Assembly: GCA_015039465.1 (NCBI GenBank)
Contig: MU130043.1
Coordinates: forward strand, 32,069 to 96,068
DNA from: Phlegmacium glaucopus
Taxonomy: Eukaryota; Basidiomycota; Agaricomycetes; Agaricales; Cortinariaceae
Length of the DNA stretch: 64,000 nucleotides
Direction: 5' to 3'
The notes beneath the pieces are model-generated. The model did no database searches. It saw nothing but the letters and a program-made list of their open reading frames with translations, and was not told where the DNA came from. Below, one piece after another: positions 1 to 10,395 of the stretch. How positions within the stretch are numbered: the stretch's first letter is position 1; each line of letters begins with the position of its first letter. Both the position numbers and the translations under genes were made by a program.

Positions 1-431
1 GGATTATAAAGCTTGAGGAAAGATTTGGACCAAACCCTTGCACTAAACCCTGCTGGGGTTTCTTACCCTCCAACCCCTCAGAAACCCTTACCCTTACCTT
101 CCAAAACCCTTACCCTCACCCAAGGGTAAGGGTTTTGGAGGGTAAGGGTAAGGGTCAGCCTAATTCCACCCCGGGGTTACCCCTGCCCATCACTAGCGAT
201 GGCCGCTAAGGCTATGTTTGCTGGTCCACTGGTGCATGTGTCAAAAAAGCAAGTGCCGGTTACTTTGTAAGCCCCTCAAATCTTTAACAATTCCTCATGT
301 CTGACCGCTATGGCCGTTTTCATCCAGAAAACCCATTTCACCCCCTGCGCTTGCTCCCCCTCAGGTATGTTGACCATTTTCCAATTTTCCGGCATCGCTA
401 ATACATTCATCACATTAAAGTAACCATTTCG
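1..431. other. Non-coding edge, likely transposon debris
   Basis: No gene is visible. The first 180 bases are rich in CCCTTACC/GGGTAAGG tracts, which form a long hairpin listed separately. The stretch lies beyond the 3' end of the minus-strand gag ORF, so it may be the 3' part of a retroelement, but no LTR pair can be recognised. Confidence 0.5.
84..155. repeat. Long inverted repeat of telomere-like (GGGTAA) sequence
   Basis: Positions 84-116 and 123-155 are reverse complements over 33 bases with one mismatch, separated by a 6-base loop. The arms are built from GGGTAA and GGGTTTTGG blocks. This resembles, but is not, the fungal telomere repeat TTAGGG. It could be a transposon terminus or a fold-back element, or a scar of telomeric sequence inserted internally. 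Confidence 0.85.
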
Positions 432-1697
432 TTAGACAATGGTGCGCTTCGTGTCCAGCCAGTGGATCAGTTCGCCATTCAGCTCTTCGACAACCTCAGA
501 CCATCTCCAACTACCAATTCCACCTAGTTCAGTTCCAACTCTCCTTGTCCAAAACTCTCCCCACTCGCGAACTTCAACCTGTTCTTTGGCTCTCGCATCT
601 GGAGTGTCTTTTGCATCTGGAGTTTCTTTGAGGTTAACAGCATCTGGGATTTCTTTGAGGTTAACACAGTGATGTCGATGCTGAGATGTATGACTGGCAT
701 GTCTTGGGCCACAGAGCTCTTCAATTTCGCCGTTTACTCTTGGTTCCATCGCTGCGGAGGCATCTCTGGACTTGTTGCCAAAAAACTTGACGACCACCAG
801 ACTCTCCTCCTCTTTGCTCATCTCTTCCCTCGCCAATCCCTCCTCATCTGCTATCATTTCATCCACTGCCTCTTCTAACCAATCCCTTGCCTTCTCGACA
901 ACTTGAAAACAGCCACCACCAACAACCTTTTCCACTGCCGCACGGGATTCCTCGTCATCCAAGACCTTGGAATCTACCTCAACATTGCCCGTAAATTCAG
1001 TTGGTAGGTCTTTTTCTTTGATCATTTCGTCGATTGCATCCTGAAACCAGTCCCTAGGTTCCTCCTCGACGACCTCAACCTCTTCCTCGACACCCTCCGC
1101 TCCCTTGGCTTCCTCAGTCGCAGTTTCAGATGGCCCTTCAACCCTTCGGTTCGACCTTTCTTCTGCAGTATTCCGTGAGTCGTTTCTGGATTTCCTTGGA
1201 CTTGAACACCTCAACCTGACGTGCCCCATCTGTCCACAATCCCAACACTCAACCTGCTCCTGGTCTCTACCGCCTTTCCATCTTGGCTCATCCATCAACA
1301 CTTCGTCATCAACTCCTAACTTTGCCCTCCACTCCCTCTCTGCATACACCACCCCTGTGACCCCATACCCTTTCACCACAGCTTCCCACCTCTCTCGCAC
1401 CATTTCCTTGGAATAAACCTCCATCACGATCGAGTCCGGCAAACACTGGGTAAGTAATGTCTTCGCGAATCTCTCGTTTCCATCCCACTGACCCTTCACA
1501 GCGATCTCAGCTGCAGTAGGCTCAGTTGACAGTACCAGGACAGACAACGGCCCATCGAAATGGCTCCAAAAGCCTCTCGCCTCGACAGCACCTCGGAAAC
1601 AAACATAGAACGTCGCCCAGTTATTTCCGTCGGCTTCGAGCATATGCACAGAGGACGGTAGGATATCTGACAGTAAGGGAATAGTCACGTCGGGCAT
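432..1697 (-). CDS. Copia-type retrotransposon Gag-like protein
   Basis: A single uninterrupted ORF of 421 codons starting at an ATG. Near the N-terminus (about residues 21-30) it has the 'EADGNNWATF' signature of copia-type Gag proteins of mushroom fungi. At about residues 152-165 there is a CCHC zinc knuckle, CWDCGQMGHVRLRC (CX2CX4HX4C), which in Gag binds nucleic acid. The C-terminal half is acidic (Glu-rich) and low in complexity. No protease, integrase or reverse transcriptase ORF follows, so it is a lone gag: either the remnant of an element or a gag-derived cellular gene. That it has kept more than 400 codons without a stop argues that it is recent or under constraint. Gag assignment is confident; function is not. 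Confidence 0.8.
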   Translation of the reverse strand: MPDVTIPLLSDILPSSVHMLEADGNNWATFYVCFRGAVEARGFWSHFDGPLSVLVLSTEPTAAEIAVKGQWDGNERFAKTLLTQCLPDSIVMEVYSKEMVRERWEAVVKGYGVTGVVYAEREWRAKLGVDDEVLMDEPRWKGGRDQEQVECWDCGQMGHVRLRCSSPRKSRNDSRNTAEERSNRRVEGPSETATEEAKGAEGVEEEVEVVEEEPRDWFQDAIDEMIKEKDLPTEFTGNVEVDSKVLDDEESRAAVEKVVGGGCFQVVEKARDWLEEAVDEMIADEEGLAREEMSKEEESLVVVKFFGNKSRDASAAMEPRVNGEIEELCGPRHASHTSQHRHHCVNLKEIPDAVNLKETPDAKDTPDARAKEQVEVREWGEFWTRRVGTELGGIGSWRWSEVVEELNGELIHWLDTKRTIV

Positions 1698-1944
1698 CGT
1701 AGACAGTTATTAATGAGTATAGCAATAGTTTTAATGAAGCAGTGTAAGGACAGCGAGTTCAGTGATGAGTTTCTTCTAAGTGCAACGGTTGGGGCCCATA
1801 ACCTGTAAGAATGACAGCAAGAAATCTGATAATAAGCTACTGTAGTGTAGACTACATTTTATACATATCGGTAGTACTCTTTCTATAGTAAAGAAGTAAC
1901 TACAAGTGTCCAAGAAACAGTAAAACGAATGAGAAGATACTTAC

Positions 1945-2551
1945 TGGAACTCGGGCATAGCAACGCCGAGAGCGCTGAGCGCTTGATGGTGCCTATCGCG
2001 CGTGATACTGCTTGTGACCGTTTGCCCCACGGATAACATATTCCAACAGTGTCGTCTTCGGAAGTGGCTTCTTTTGCAGCCTTGGCTTTGGTAGTAGGGC
2101 TGCGCACCGTACCGTAACGGTAGTCGGCCGTAGACATACGGCCGTATTTTTTTGTATTTAAGCCCTCCACGATACGGGTACGGTTCGGTACCGAACCGTA
2201 CCATACACCGTAAAATACGGTTCAGCAGAGTATTTTTACCGATGCCGAGCAACAATAAACGGTCAAAAAAATAATTTGATGTTGGATTTAGCCTCTTTAG
2301 GCTAATCCGGCTCCCCCCAAGCCATTACATTATCGCCAACCCTAATATTTGGCTGACCCGTATGTCAGCCGTAGGTTTACAGCCGTATTTTTGATGTCCC
2401 AAACCCTTCACGGTACGGGTACCGTAGCCGTATCGGTTTGGCCGTATACCGTACCCTACGGTCACGGTGTGCAGCCCTATTTGGTAGTAGGCTTTCTGGC
2501 ACGAGAAGGAGGTTTTTTGGAAGCAGTTCCAGCCTTGCCAGTGGGAGGCAT
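1945..2551 (-). pseudogene. Lys/Ala-rich first exon interrupted by a MITE
   Basis: On the minus strand an ATG at 2551 opens a basic, Lys/Ala/Pro-rich frame (starts MPPTGKAGTASKKPPSRARK). The inserted MITE breaks it after 24 codons, because the element's terminal TAG is an in-frame stop. If the insertion and one target copy are removed, the frame continues into an acidic stretch (EATSEDDTV) and ends at a good 5' splice site (gtaagtatc) at 1944. The composition recalls the N-terminal tail of a chromatin-associated protein, but I do not recognise the family. Downstream exons were not identified with confidence. I infer a gene inactivated, or re-organised, by the transposon. Confidence 0.5.
2095..2479. 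mobile_element. hAT-type MITE with 8-bp target-site duplication
   Basis: The element is 385 bp. It starts TAGGGCTGCGCACCGT and ends ACGGTGTGCAGCCCTA, giving imperfect terminal inverted repeats that extend inward with GTACGG-rich sequence. It is flanked by a perfect 8-bp direct repeat, TTTGGTAG, at 2087-2094 and 2480-2487. Eight-bp duplications and YAGGG ends are typical of the hAT superfamily. It has no transposase and so is non-autonomous. The inside is full of CGGTACGG/CCGTACCG palindromes and could fold into an almost full-length hairpin. Confidence 0.9.
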
Positions 2552-2651
2552 CAAATCAGATTCGGTTTACAAGTTCTCGTTGATAGTTGAAATATGAAGT
2601 AGTATAGTTACTACAGTATGAAATGTATCATATTACAAAGACGAATTTAAT

Positions 2652-2820
2652 TAGGGGAGCGGATCGTCTATGAGTGAATCGTGATTCAAAAAGTTGAAGC
2701 GACTCCAGAGGCGATCCAACGATTCAAAAAAATGGGCGATTCAAGTCATGTTTCGGATTGTTGAATCCTCATCTGAATCTGCGCTGAATCCGCCATCTGA
2801 ATCATCCTTGAATCTTGATG
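2652..2820. repeat. Short element with inverted GATTCA/TGAATC subterminal repeats
   Basis: About nine copies of the hexamer GATTCA or its complement occur in 170 bp. They are mostly GATTCA in the left half and TGAATC in the right half, including a GATTCAAG...CTTGAATC pair. Clustered, oppositely oriented subterminal motifs are where transposases of hAT-like elements bind, so this may be a small non-autonomous element. I could not define terminal repeats or a target duplication. Confidence 0.4.
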
Positions 2821-2844
2821 TTTGACTGCTACTAATATTCAATG

Positions 2845-3290
2845 TTTATAGGGCAGTGTCAGCATAAAGAATATTTGAAGACGAGTTGCCCTTTGGGCAA
2901 TCGCAACAACTTGATGTGCAGCGTCCAAATCACTTGAGGGCTAGTAGCGCTCGACTTGACAAGTTGTCGTAAAGCCTCGAACACCAGGGAGTACTTCAAT
3001 TCGTAGATCGTATCATTTTCTATTGGCATCAAATTGGCGTAGAATATCTGAGCCCATATTCAATCTTCAATATCAGATTTGAGGGCAGGTGGGACGATTT
3101 CACCTACAATAAATATCCGTTCCAGATTAGGCAAGAAACTGTTGAAGAATAAGGTGCCTTCAATGCCCTTCTTATTCTAATACTTCATCGGTGCCTACTA
3201 CCACACCGTGTAAAGGTATGCTTGCTCAAGGATGAATTCCATCTTATCTCATTGATATATATTACTTACCATGATGACACAGACGCAGTT
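2845..3290. repeat. efm7 upstream segment, duplicated (inverted) at 27-28 kb
   Basis: Sequence from about 2845 up to and through the start of the efm7 gene is repeated in reverse orientation at about 27450-27980 and, in part, at 27034-27350. Shared landmarks are the stretch around 'ttgggcaatcgcaacaactt', the 'gtagatcgtatcattttcta' stretch, and the 'ccatcttatctcattgatat' sequence just upstream of the start codon. It presumably contains the promoter and 5' leader of the methyltransferase gene. Confidence 0.8.
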
Positions 3291-4382
3291 ATGACAACAG
3301 CTGATCTAGAAAATGAAGACATCCTCAGCGACTCGCTTGAATTTCTGGGAGGCAAGCCAGTTATTGATGACAGCAATATTTTATATGGTCCTTTGATTCT
3401 ATCACTCGCACCAAAGGTGTGGCTCATAATCTAGCCACTGTTTAAATCTCTTATGATGCTTGAACACTTTTTTTTAGGAAGGCAAAGTGCGCTGCCAGTA
3501 ACCTTGATGATTCAGATCGTCAGATAATAATAATTTAAAGGCGAACACGTTACTAGCAGATCATCTTTTTTCTCCGGCTTTGTTCCTTGCAGAGCGTATA
3601 GAAAGGGGCATGCTTACAGTTCGAGGGCGAACTGGCAAGTGACGATGTTTGAACAATTCCCAACAGACTGATAGTATTGATTTTATATCCAGTGATTGAG
3701 TTGGGTGCTGGCTGTGCTTTGCCTTCCCTTCTTTTAAGCACCCTATCGGAACCCCCATCTTTAATTGTCGTGACGGATTATCCTGACGAGGGAATCTTGG
3801 GAAATCTGAAAAGGAACGTTGAAGAAAACCACGATGTTGTGACAAAAGGTTGCTCAGTTCACTCATATGGGTATGAGTGGGGAACCGATGCTTCGCACCT
3901 TTTGTAACTTTGTTTCTCTGTCAATTTTTTCATTACCATCTCATGTTCCGCACCCCACAGGAATATTTTGGGCGCAGATAGCAATCTCGTGCTAGGTTAT
4001 GATATTATGATATTATCGGATCTATTGCACTTCTCTACCTCTCACGATGCCTTGATCACCTCACTTCAAATGCTTCTCGCAAAATCGGAAAGTGCTAGAA
4101 TTTATGTTGGGGTAAGTCATTTCGCCGGAATTCCAACTCTACTATGCAAACCGAAGGAAATCACATTTCTAGGCAGGTTCCTACACGCGGACTGAGGTCT
4201 GCGAAACTTTTATCAAAAAGGCCAAAGAAGTTGGGTTGATGTTCGCAGAAATCCTCGATGAAGGTCTCGAAAAGAAATGGTTAGGCAATATGACAGTGAA
4301 TAATCTGAACAAAGAGGCATTGGGAGTTCGGAAAGCTGCATGTCGATATTGGATTGGCTGCTGGTCCGCAGATAACATCTAG
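3291..4382 (+). CDS. efm7: Protein N-terminal/lysine methyltransferase, EFM7/NNT1 family
   Basis: A SAM-dependent methyltransferase of the nicotinamide-N-methyltransferase-like fold. The yeast relative Efm7 methylates the N-terminus and a nearby lysine of elongation factor eEF1A in the cytosol. Six exons close in frame to 266 aa: 3291-3416, 3478-3486, 3541-3634, 3693-3903, 3961-4111, 4173-4382. Motif I for SAM binding is VIELGAGCALPS, followed by VVTDYPDEGILGNL (acidic loop), the YGYEWGTD motif, LGYDIMILSDLLHF, and a final GSYTRTEVCETF. Two oddities: exon 2 is only 9 nt (Glu-Gly-Lys), and the intron at 3635-3692 has a GC donor (gcaagt) instead of GT. The start ATG is supported by the duplicate copy at 27.5 kb, which keeps the same ATG and first residues. 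Family identity is confident; substrate is by homology. Confidence 0.88.
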
Positions 4383-5536
4383 TAGGCAAATGGTTCTACG
4401 GATTTCCAACCTACCGCAGACGTTACCAGACGCTTCGATGCATTCTCCTTCCGAAATTCTTTTCAAGGAAATGCAAGCGCGCTTACCTATTCCTTATTCC
4501 ATCTGAGCTATAAAACTCTGCCAAAATCTCATCTGGTCATCTTCCATGTCACCAGAAGGACCCATGTCAACTTTGGTATTGTGTAAGCCATCTGCGCTAG
4601 CTAGTATGTCTACCCCAGCTACAAACTGTGATCTACCTACCAATTGGCAGTGAAATTTGGGGAGCTTACAAGGGCTCAAACCGAGTACCTTTATCACTGA
4701 TGTCGAATCTCAAGTCTTTCAATTCATGGACAGTCCCGAAAGCGCCTCAGCCTTGACGTCCTCCTTTCGTCCTCCTTTCGTTTGCTATATCAACTAATCA
4801 TTGTAAGCTGATTATACGAGCATCGCCCACGCGCTCCGCAGTTTCCGTCGGTGGCGGGCTATATAGCCCCTAACGTTCACCTTGGACAGCTACACAACTT
4901 GACATAATAGTCTATACTACACTCCTACCATGGACACCTTGCGTGCTCGGATCAAAGATCACGGTGGCTGACCACCTGGACTTGAAGTTGTTTAAGCTTC
5001 AGCTCGCCTTTCTTTTCCTCTCATATTAGTATTACTTCCACTTGGCTTGGACTCGGCGCACATTCAATTTGATCCTCGTCCGGTCCCTTTTCATGGCTTC
5101 ATCTGTCTTGAAACCCGACAGTCGGATACCTCAAGTCGTGATCAGCCCTCAAATGTCACCCGCAGAGGCTAGGATCCCCGCTCATTGGGGACCCTTTCAA
5201 CGGGGACAAGACTCTTGCGAAAGTACCGCTTTTCGATCCTGGCCTATTGAAGATGAAGGCCAAATGACTGCAATCCGAGTGTCGGCCAAGTCATGTAATA
5301 TATATATATCACGACAATAGTAAGTCCTTCTAAAGTCCTATCGTCAAAGGTTGATTTAGAACAACGACACCTGATAACAACCAATAATATTGGACACATG
5401 CCCAACGTTCATGGGGACAAGTTAAAGTAATCCATGTGAACATAGTCTGACAGAGAACAACAGCAACTTTTAGTTTCCCTAGAGTCAGCCGACCACAAAG
5501 CTTTGAATTTGTTCTCACCTCGCACTGTCAACGAAA
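4383..5536. other. Intergenic region, possible small minus-strand exon
   Basis: No convincing gene. A minus-strand open stretch at 4494-4697 ends in an acidic, protein-like sequence (GDMEDDQMRFWQSFIAQME) and has splice-like borders upstream, so it could be the last exon of a small unrecognised gene. A plus-strand stretch at 5042-5320 is open for 92 codons but matches nothing I know. A direct duplication of 'tcctcctttcg' lies near 4760-4780. The last few hundred bases should hold the promoter of the downstream acetyltransferase. Confidence 0.35.
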
Positions 5537-6211
5537 ATGGAATCCCCGAAACATCAACCAGGTCTCATCACTATCAGGTCCCATTTTCCAAGGTCACGAA
5601 TACTCCTCCGCTCACCTATAACAAGTGATGCCTATTCCTTCGTTGCCCGTGTACAAGACCCCTTATGCACGATTTATCTGCCGCATTTGCGATCACCAAA
5701 AGTGCCAATTACGTTGGCTTCCAACGAGAGCCAAATCGCAGCATGGCGTGCCGAATCATTGATCCAGTCGCTTATCCTGGCAGTCGTTTTACTTCCTGAT
5801 ACACGTGGAGTTGAAAAGGATGAAACCATAGAGAAAAACAGTGATACAGCAACCATCGGAGAAACTGGATTCGGGTCTATTGACTATGCCAATAAAACGG
5901 CAGACTGTGGGATTATGCTGAATAGCAGCCCAGAGATACGCGGCAAAGGTTATGCCATGGAGACGCTGGAGATGATGTTCGCGTATGGATTTGATCATTT
6001 GAATTTGGAGACCGTTGAATTTGGAACACATCGTGATAATATACCGATGCGAAGTCTGTTGGAAAAGAAATTTGAAATTCCGGCAAAGTGGAGGGAGGAT
6101 AGAAATGATTGGGTGTTCAATGCGACAAAAGACTGGTGGAACTCATATGAGTCATATCTAGATAGTTCGGGGGAGAAAATAAGCGTTGAGGTTGAAGAGA
6201 CCTGTGTGTAG
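5537..6211 (+). CDS. GNAT family N-acetyltransferase (RimJ/RimL-like)
   Basis: A single-exon gene of 224 aa that starts at ATG. The layout is that of RimJ/RimL-type GNAT enzymes, which transfer acetyl from acetyl-CoA to a protein N-terminus or a small amine. An N-terminal RLRSP-like strand ('ILLRSPITSDAYSFVARV') is followed by IGETGFGSIDYANKTADCGI (beta strands of the core). The acetyl-CoA pyrophosphate-binding loop is 'EIRGKGYAMETLEMMF', matching the Q/RxxGxG/A motif. Then come 'LNLETVEFGTHRDNIPMRSL' and a C-terminal tail. The acidic tail after residue 200 looks unstructured. The substrate cannot be told from sequence. It is one of few intronless genes in the window. Confidence 0.85.
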   Translation: MESPKHQPGLITIRSHFPRSRILLRSPITSDAYSFVARVQDPLCTIYLPHLRSPKVPITLASNESQIAAWRAESLIQSLILAVVLLPDTRGVEKDETIEKNSDTATIGETGFGSIDYANKTADCGIMLNSSPEIRGKGYAMETLEMMFAYGFDHLNLETVEFGTHRDNIPMRSLLEKKFEIPAKWREDRNDWVFNATKDWWNSYESYLDSSGEKISVEVEETCV

Positions 6212-8648
6212 TTTGGGGATTCCAGTTGTGCAGTATCTCTGGTTCTATTTGACCGAGCTTAAGACCGTGTTTAAGTGGACTATCCGTACTCTCAGAGGTT
6301 TCTATCCAAAGTATGCTATAACTGAGGTCACTGTCGACCCCTTTGACAGTTGTCCAAGAGAAGAGTCAAGCTAGTCAAGACCGATACCAGCAACAACGAT
6401 CGGCCCAAAGATTCATGAGGGTCGATGGTTTGACTTAGATCCTAGCTCGTATGTAGCTCTCGTTGCTGGGCCATCCACCAGACCAGTATCAAAGGTAGCA
6501 CTAGAATGAAGGATGAACGTGAGTCCGGAATTGTATACTATCAACCGATTTCAATGGTTCGGTTCCCCGACACCGACGCCGCTACTGGTAGTACTAATAG
6601 CGCGGCGGCCGCCTTCACTTTAGACAAGAGAAAGGAACAGGACCAGAATATTTGAAGCCGAAGGCTTGGATCCAAAATGCCAGTCGAAGAAACCATGAGA
6701 CAGGTCGGAAGTTCGAAATTATTGGAGCCACTGCTAGAATATCCCCGGCGGCCTTCAAATCTTGGACACGGTCTCTAACTCCTTCCAATACTTATTGTCA
6801 GGAGTTGCCAGGGGAGCATAAAAAGCCTGAGCGCTCGCTCCAAAGGTCCATATCCAGTATAACAACCCCTTTCATCATGAAAGCAATATTAACCTAACGT
6901 TAAACGTTAATCTCCCTACTACCTTCTATCACTTGTTAGTGGTCGTATAGAATTTCTTTTCTTACTAGAAGCCGTCTTAATGGCTTTCAATCAGAGGGTT
7001 GCTTTTAATATTAATATAACATTACTTCAGTAACATCTTCACTATACCCCAAAACTGCCATGTCAAACATGATATGATCGATTATCAAGTACCCCCTAAA
7101 ATCCGAACTTTTTTACGAGGGACTAAACGCCACAAAAGCGAGACTCAGGCTCAGAGAACCTAAGGGGGCTTGAAGTCAACTTGAATGGATTAAAAATCAC
7201 GCAAAAAAGCGAAAGAAAAAAGAAAAGAGAAAGTTACGCCCCTCTTAAACCAGCCCCTCCTCTTCTCCGAGGATAATTGATAGCCCAGAAAGAAGCCTCA
7301 AGTTAATCGATGTCAACTGAAAGGGATGTATTAATATTACGATCGAGCGCCAAGGAGCATTGAAATTACAGTAATAATGACAACTGTACTTACTAAGGTT
7401 AACAAAGACCGATTTTTTCCGGTAGGCGTCGGTCTACGGTCAACCATCCCCACTGCACGCACTGCCTCCCTTCATGATAGGGGGTCATGATAAAGGTCAC
7501 CAACTGGCAGTGGGATCAAAAGTGCCAGCACGAGACCCGGACAGTCGGTGAACTTCTTTCATTGAAGAAGTTGTGAAAGAACGCTATACCCATTTTGATA
7601 CCCATTACCATCACCCAAAGTTGTAATAATTTGTAAATCACACTTCTTGGCGTCATGTAAGGGTGTCAAACAAGTTTACTAAAATTAAATAAATGTTCTC
7701 TTCTTCTTTTCTAGTTCCCTTCTTTATTAAAATGCTTTTTCTACGTACACCATGCTAATCATAAAAGGGTTGGTCATTTATCAATGAGCTGATCAACGAG
7801 TTGCTCATAATTACAAGCATGATGTATATAAAGCTTGGAACTCTCTATGCACCGCGGGGTCATTCATCGCTACAGTCCAAGGTCGACCTGTCATGCCTGT
7901 CATGGGTAAGTGATATCATATGGCCGCTTCGCCCGGACAGAATTGTCGGGCAATATCAATCAACCGGTGCGCGACTCGGACTCGGACTGGCCCAATGAAG
8001 AATCAAGTATATAGCAAAACGAATTTTGGAAAGAAGACTGAGATCACATATGATGAATTGTTGTAATCATAAAGTACAAGCCCGAGACTCTATGTATGTA
8101 AACCGATGACAATAGTAATACAGAATTTTGATTTAGGTATGGTGGCGTGGTGGTGGAGTCGAATAATGAAATGAAAGTTTAAGAACCTATATACTTTGAC
8201 TCTTCGCTCCCCAACTTGACAGGCTAATAGTGCCCGGTCAATATCAGGGCGAAGAGAAGAAGAATGAGGATTAAAACGGTTTGGCCGGGGAGGACGGTTA
8301 CGGCATGTCGGGTAGGAGGGGGGAAAAGAGAATACGGCATAATGAAGGTAGCTCAACTCGACAACAAACCCTTGAAAGAGGCGAGCAAACAGAATTACGA
8401 TCTATCAAGTTCACAACGCCTAGAAAAGAGTCCATTGAAGAGTAATGACCGTGTGTTTTTCTGAAAGGATCACGCCGCGCATAAGACAACGATAATCTGC
8501 AAAAAAAGAAAACGAAAACGAAAAGAAGGTAAAATGGAACACTGTATGAGGATATCCATGAATCATTGGGCGTGGGGGACAAGGGATCGTGCAAAGGGTA
8601 TCTGCTAATTTTTCTCCGGAAGCCAGGGTGGGGTGTTGGCGATATTAT
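6212..8648. other. Long intergenic region without a recognisable gene
   Basis: Only short, stop-riddled frames are present and none resembles a protein family. Near 6890-6912 there is a small palindromic cluster (TAACGTTAAACGTTA). The part next to 8648 is the 3' flank of the minus-strand membrane-protein gene. An unannotated non-coding transcript cannot be excluded. Confidence 0.5.
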
Positions 8649-10395
8649 CTAGTATGGGGGTCGCTTGAAGTCTTGGCTAATAATCTGGGCCTCAGGATCG
8701 AAGTTGTCACCCGTGTTTATCTTGCCGGCCGCATCATACTCGACGTAGCTACTTTTGTCGGTAGGAGATTCAAAAGTTTCCATCTAGAGGAGTTGAAAAT
8801 AATTATAATCAATGACCGCTATATGACGTGATATCATATTGGAGCCTACATGGACATGAACACCATCCGTTTTCAAGTGGGCCAGTCCTGTAGAATGTTT
8901 GGGTCGGAGGCCGGAAATATCAGAGCGGAACGCAATCGTCGAACCTTGTGTGGTTAATCTGGAATAAAGTTAGTGCGGCGTAATACACCAATCCTGAGAA
9001 TACGCACGGGTATATTTCAGCACCACTAGACGTGAAGTTACTCAAACGCCGGACGACTCGGCCAGCAACAATCTGTTGAAGATTCCCATGTAAGCCAAAA
9101 CGAAAAAAAATGACAAATAAATATATATATACGAACAGTCGAAGCGATTGCAGCAGGAACGTTTGCGATAATTGACATAACAGGATTAAGGTCCAGAAGC
9201 ATGAAGACCTGTAAAGATGCTTTTAGTTTTTCGTAGATGGTTGTACACCTGAACACATACTGTTGCAATCAAGTTTACCAGGAAGCTAAGAAAATAATAG
9301 TCGATTAAAGGATGAAATTTCTGAGGATAAATAACACTTACGCAATGACAAAGAAAATGAGTCCGTCATTGAAGATCAGTTCGACAAGCCTCGAACGGCC
9401 AGTGGCAGGGTAAATGAGCTTGTAAGCGGTCAAAATCAAGACGACAAAGTCGAACGTCATTGAATATATGAAGGTGGCCGCTAGAAGCTTGCTATCCGTT
9501 TGAGTAATGACACAACCTTGGCCAGGGACCCAGGTAGCTTTCAAAAGGACACCTAACACCGAAAATTTTCAGAACGCGAGGTATACACAACAGTTGCTAT
9601 CTCCATACCGTGTAATAAGAGAGACCAATGACCGAGAATGATTACAACAAGGGGAACAACAATGTACCATCGTCGAGACCAAACAGCCATACTAAATAGC
9701 GATTATTAAGTTGAATATATGCGTCATTCCATTGATTAACATACGTTCGGAGGGAAAGGTTGATGCTTGCAAGACCAATGGCAGCATTTCCTAAGCACTA
9801 ATTCCCGAAATAAGCAATAGAATGAAAAAAGAGGCGCATATATATGCAGTACCTGATTGAAAGTGTAAAGCGCTTGACAGTCAACTTGACTGATTTGGCC
9901 TGAGATCATGGAAAACACTACAATGATGCGGTATAAACTCACTGCGTTACGTTCAGAGCGACAGCGCTATCAATGAAATGGTATGTTAGGTTGAATGTTG
10001 AGAGACTAAAGTGTAGATAGAGCATACGCACATTCCGATTAAGGCTGACAGGAGGCAATAACGATTGAGGAAATAGAAGGTCTGTAGATGACGAAATCAG
10101 GGATGGGTTTAAAGGGTATGTAAAGACGAATCGAACCATGGGCCAGCGGAATTTCTTTTGGCCCGAGATATACTGCCAGTCAAAGTCCAGCGATACCACC
10201 CATTCCCAGCTTTAAGGAAGAGAGTCGGTATAAGAAGAAAACGTTAGATGTTCAACGCACATATACAGGCCAAGAAGACAGTGGATGAGCCTGTCAAAGG
10301 CGGCTGGGCGACGTTAGTAGTTGGTTGAGCAACGATGAGGGGACGGGCTCACAGGCATCCCGAGTGATTTGATCTACTGAAGTCCAATTGACCAT
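8649..10395 (-). CDS. Seven-helix membrane protein, basidiomycete-specific family (copy A)
   Basis: About a dozen exons read on the minus strand join in frame to roughly 340 aa, starting MVNWTSVDQITRDA at 10395 and ending FKRPPY-stop at 8649. Conserved blocks in order: FDRLIHCLLGLYIWEW, SLDFDWQYISGQKKFRWPM, FNQ, GLASINLSLRT, VIILGHWSLLLHGV, LKATWVPGQGCVI, GRSRLVELIFNDGL, and NVPAAIASTIVAGRVVRRLS. Hydrophobic segments between them fit seven membrane helices with a cytoplasmic tail of about 80 residues. It is a close paralogue of the gene at 15.5-17.2 kb, with the same intron positions. The family is abundant in mushroom genomes, usually annotated as hypothetical; GPCR-like topology suggests signalling or sensing, but function is unknown. 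Confidence 0.82.
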
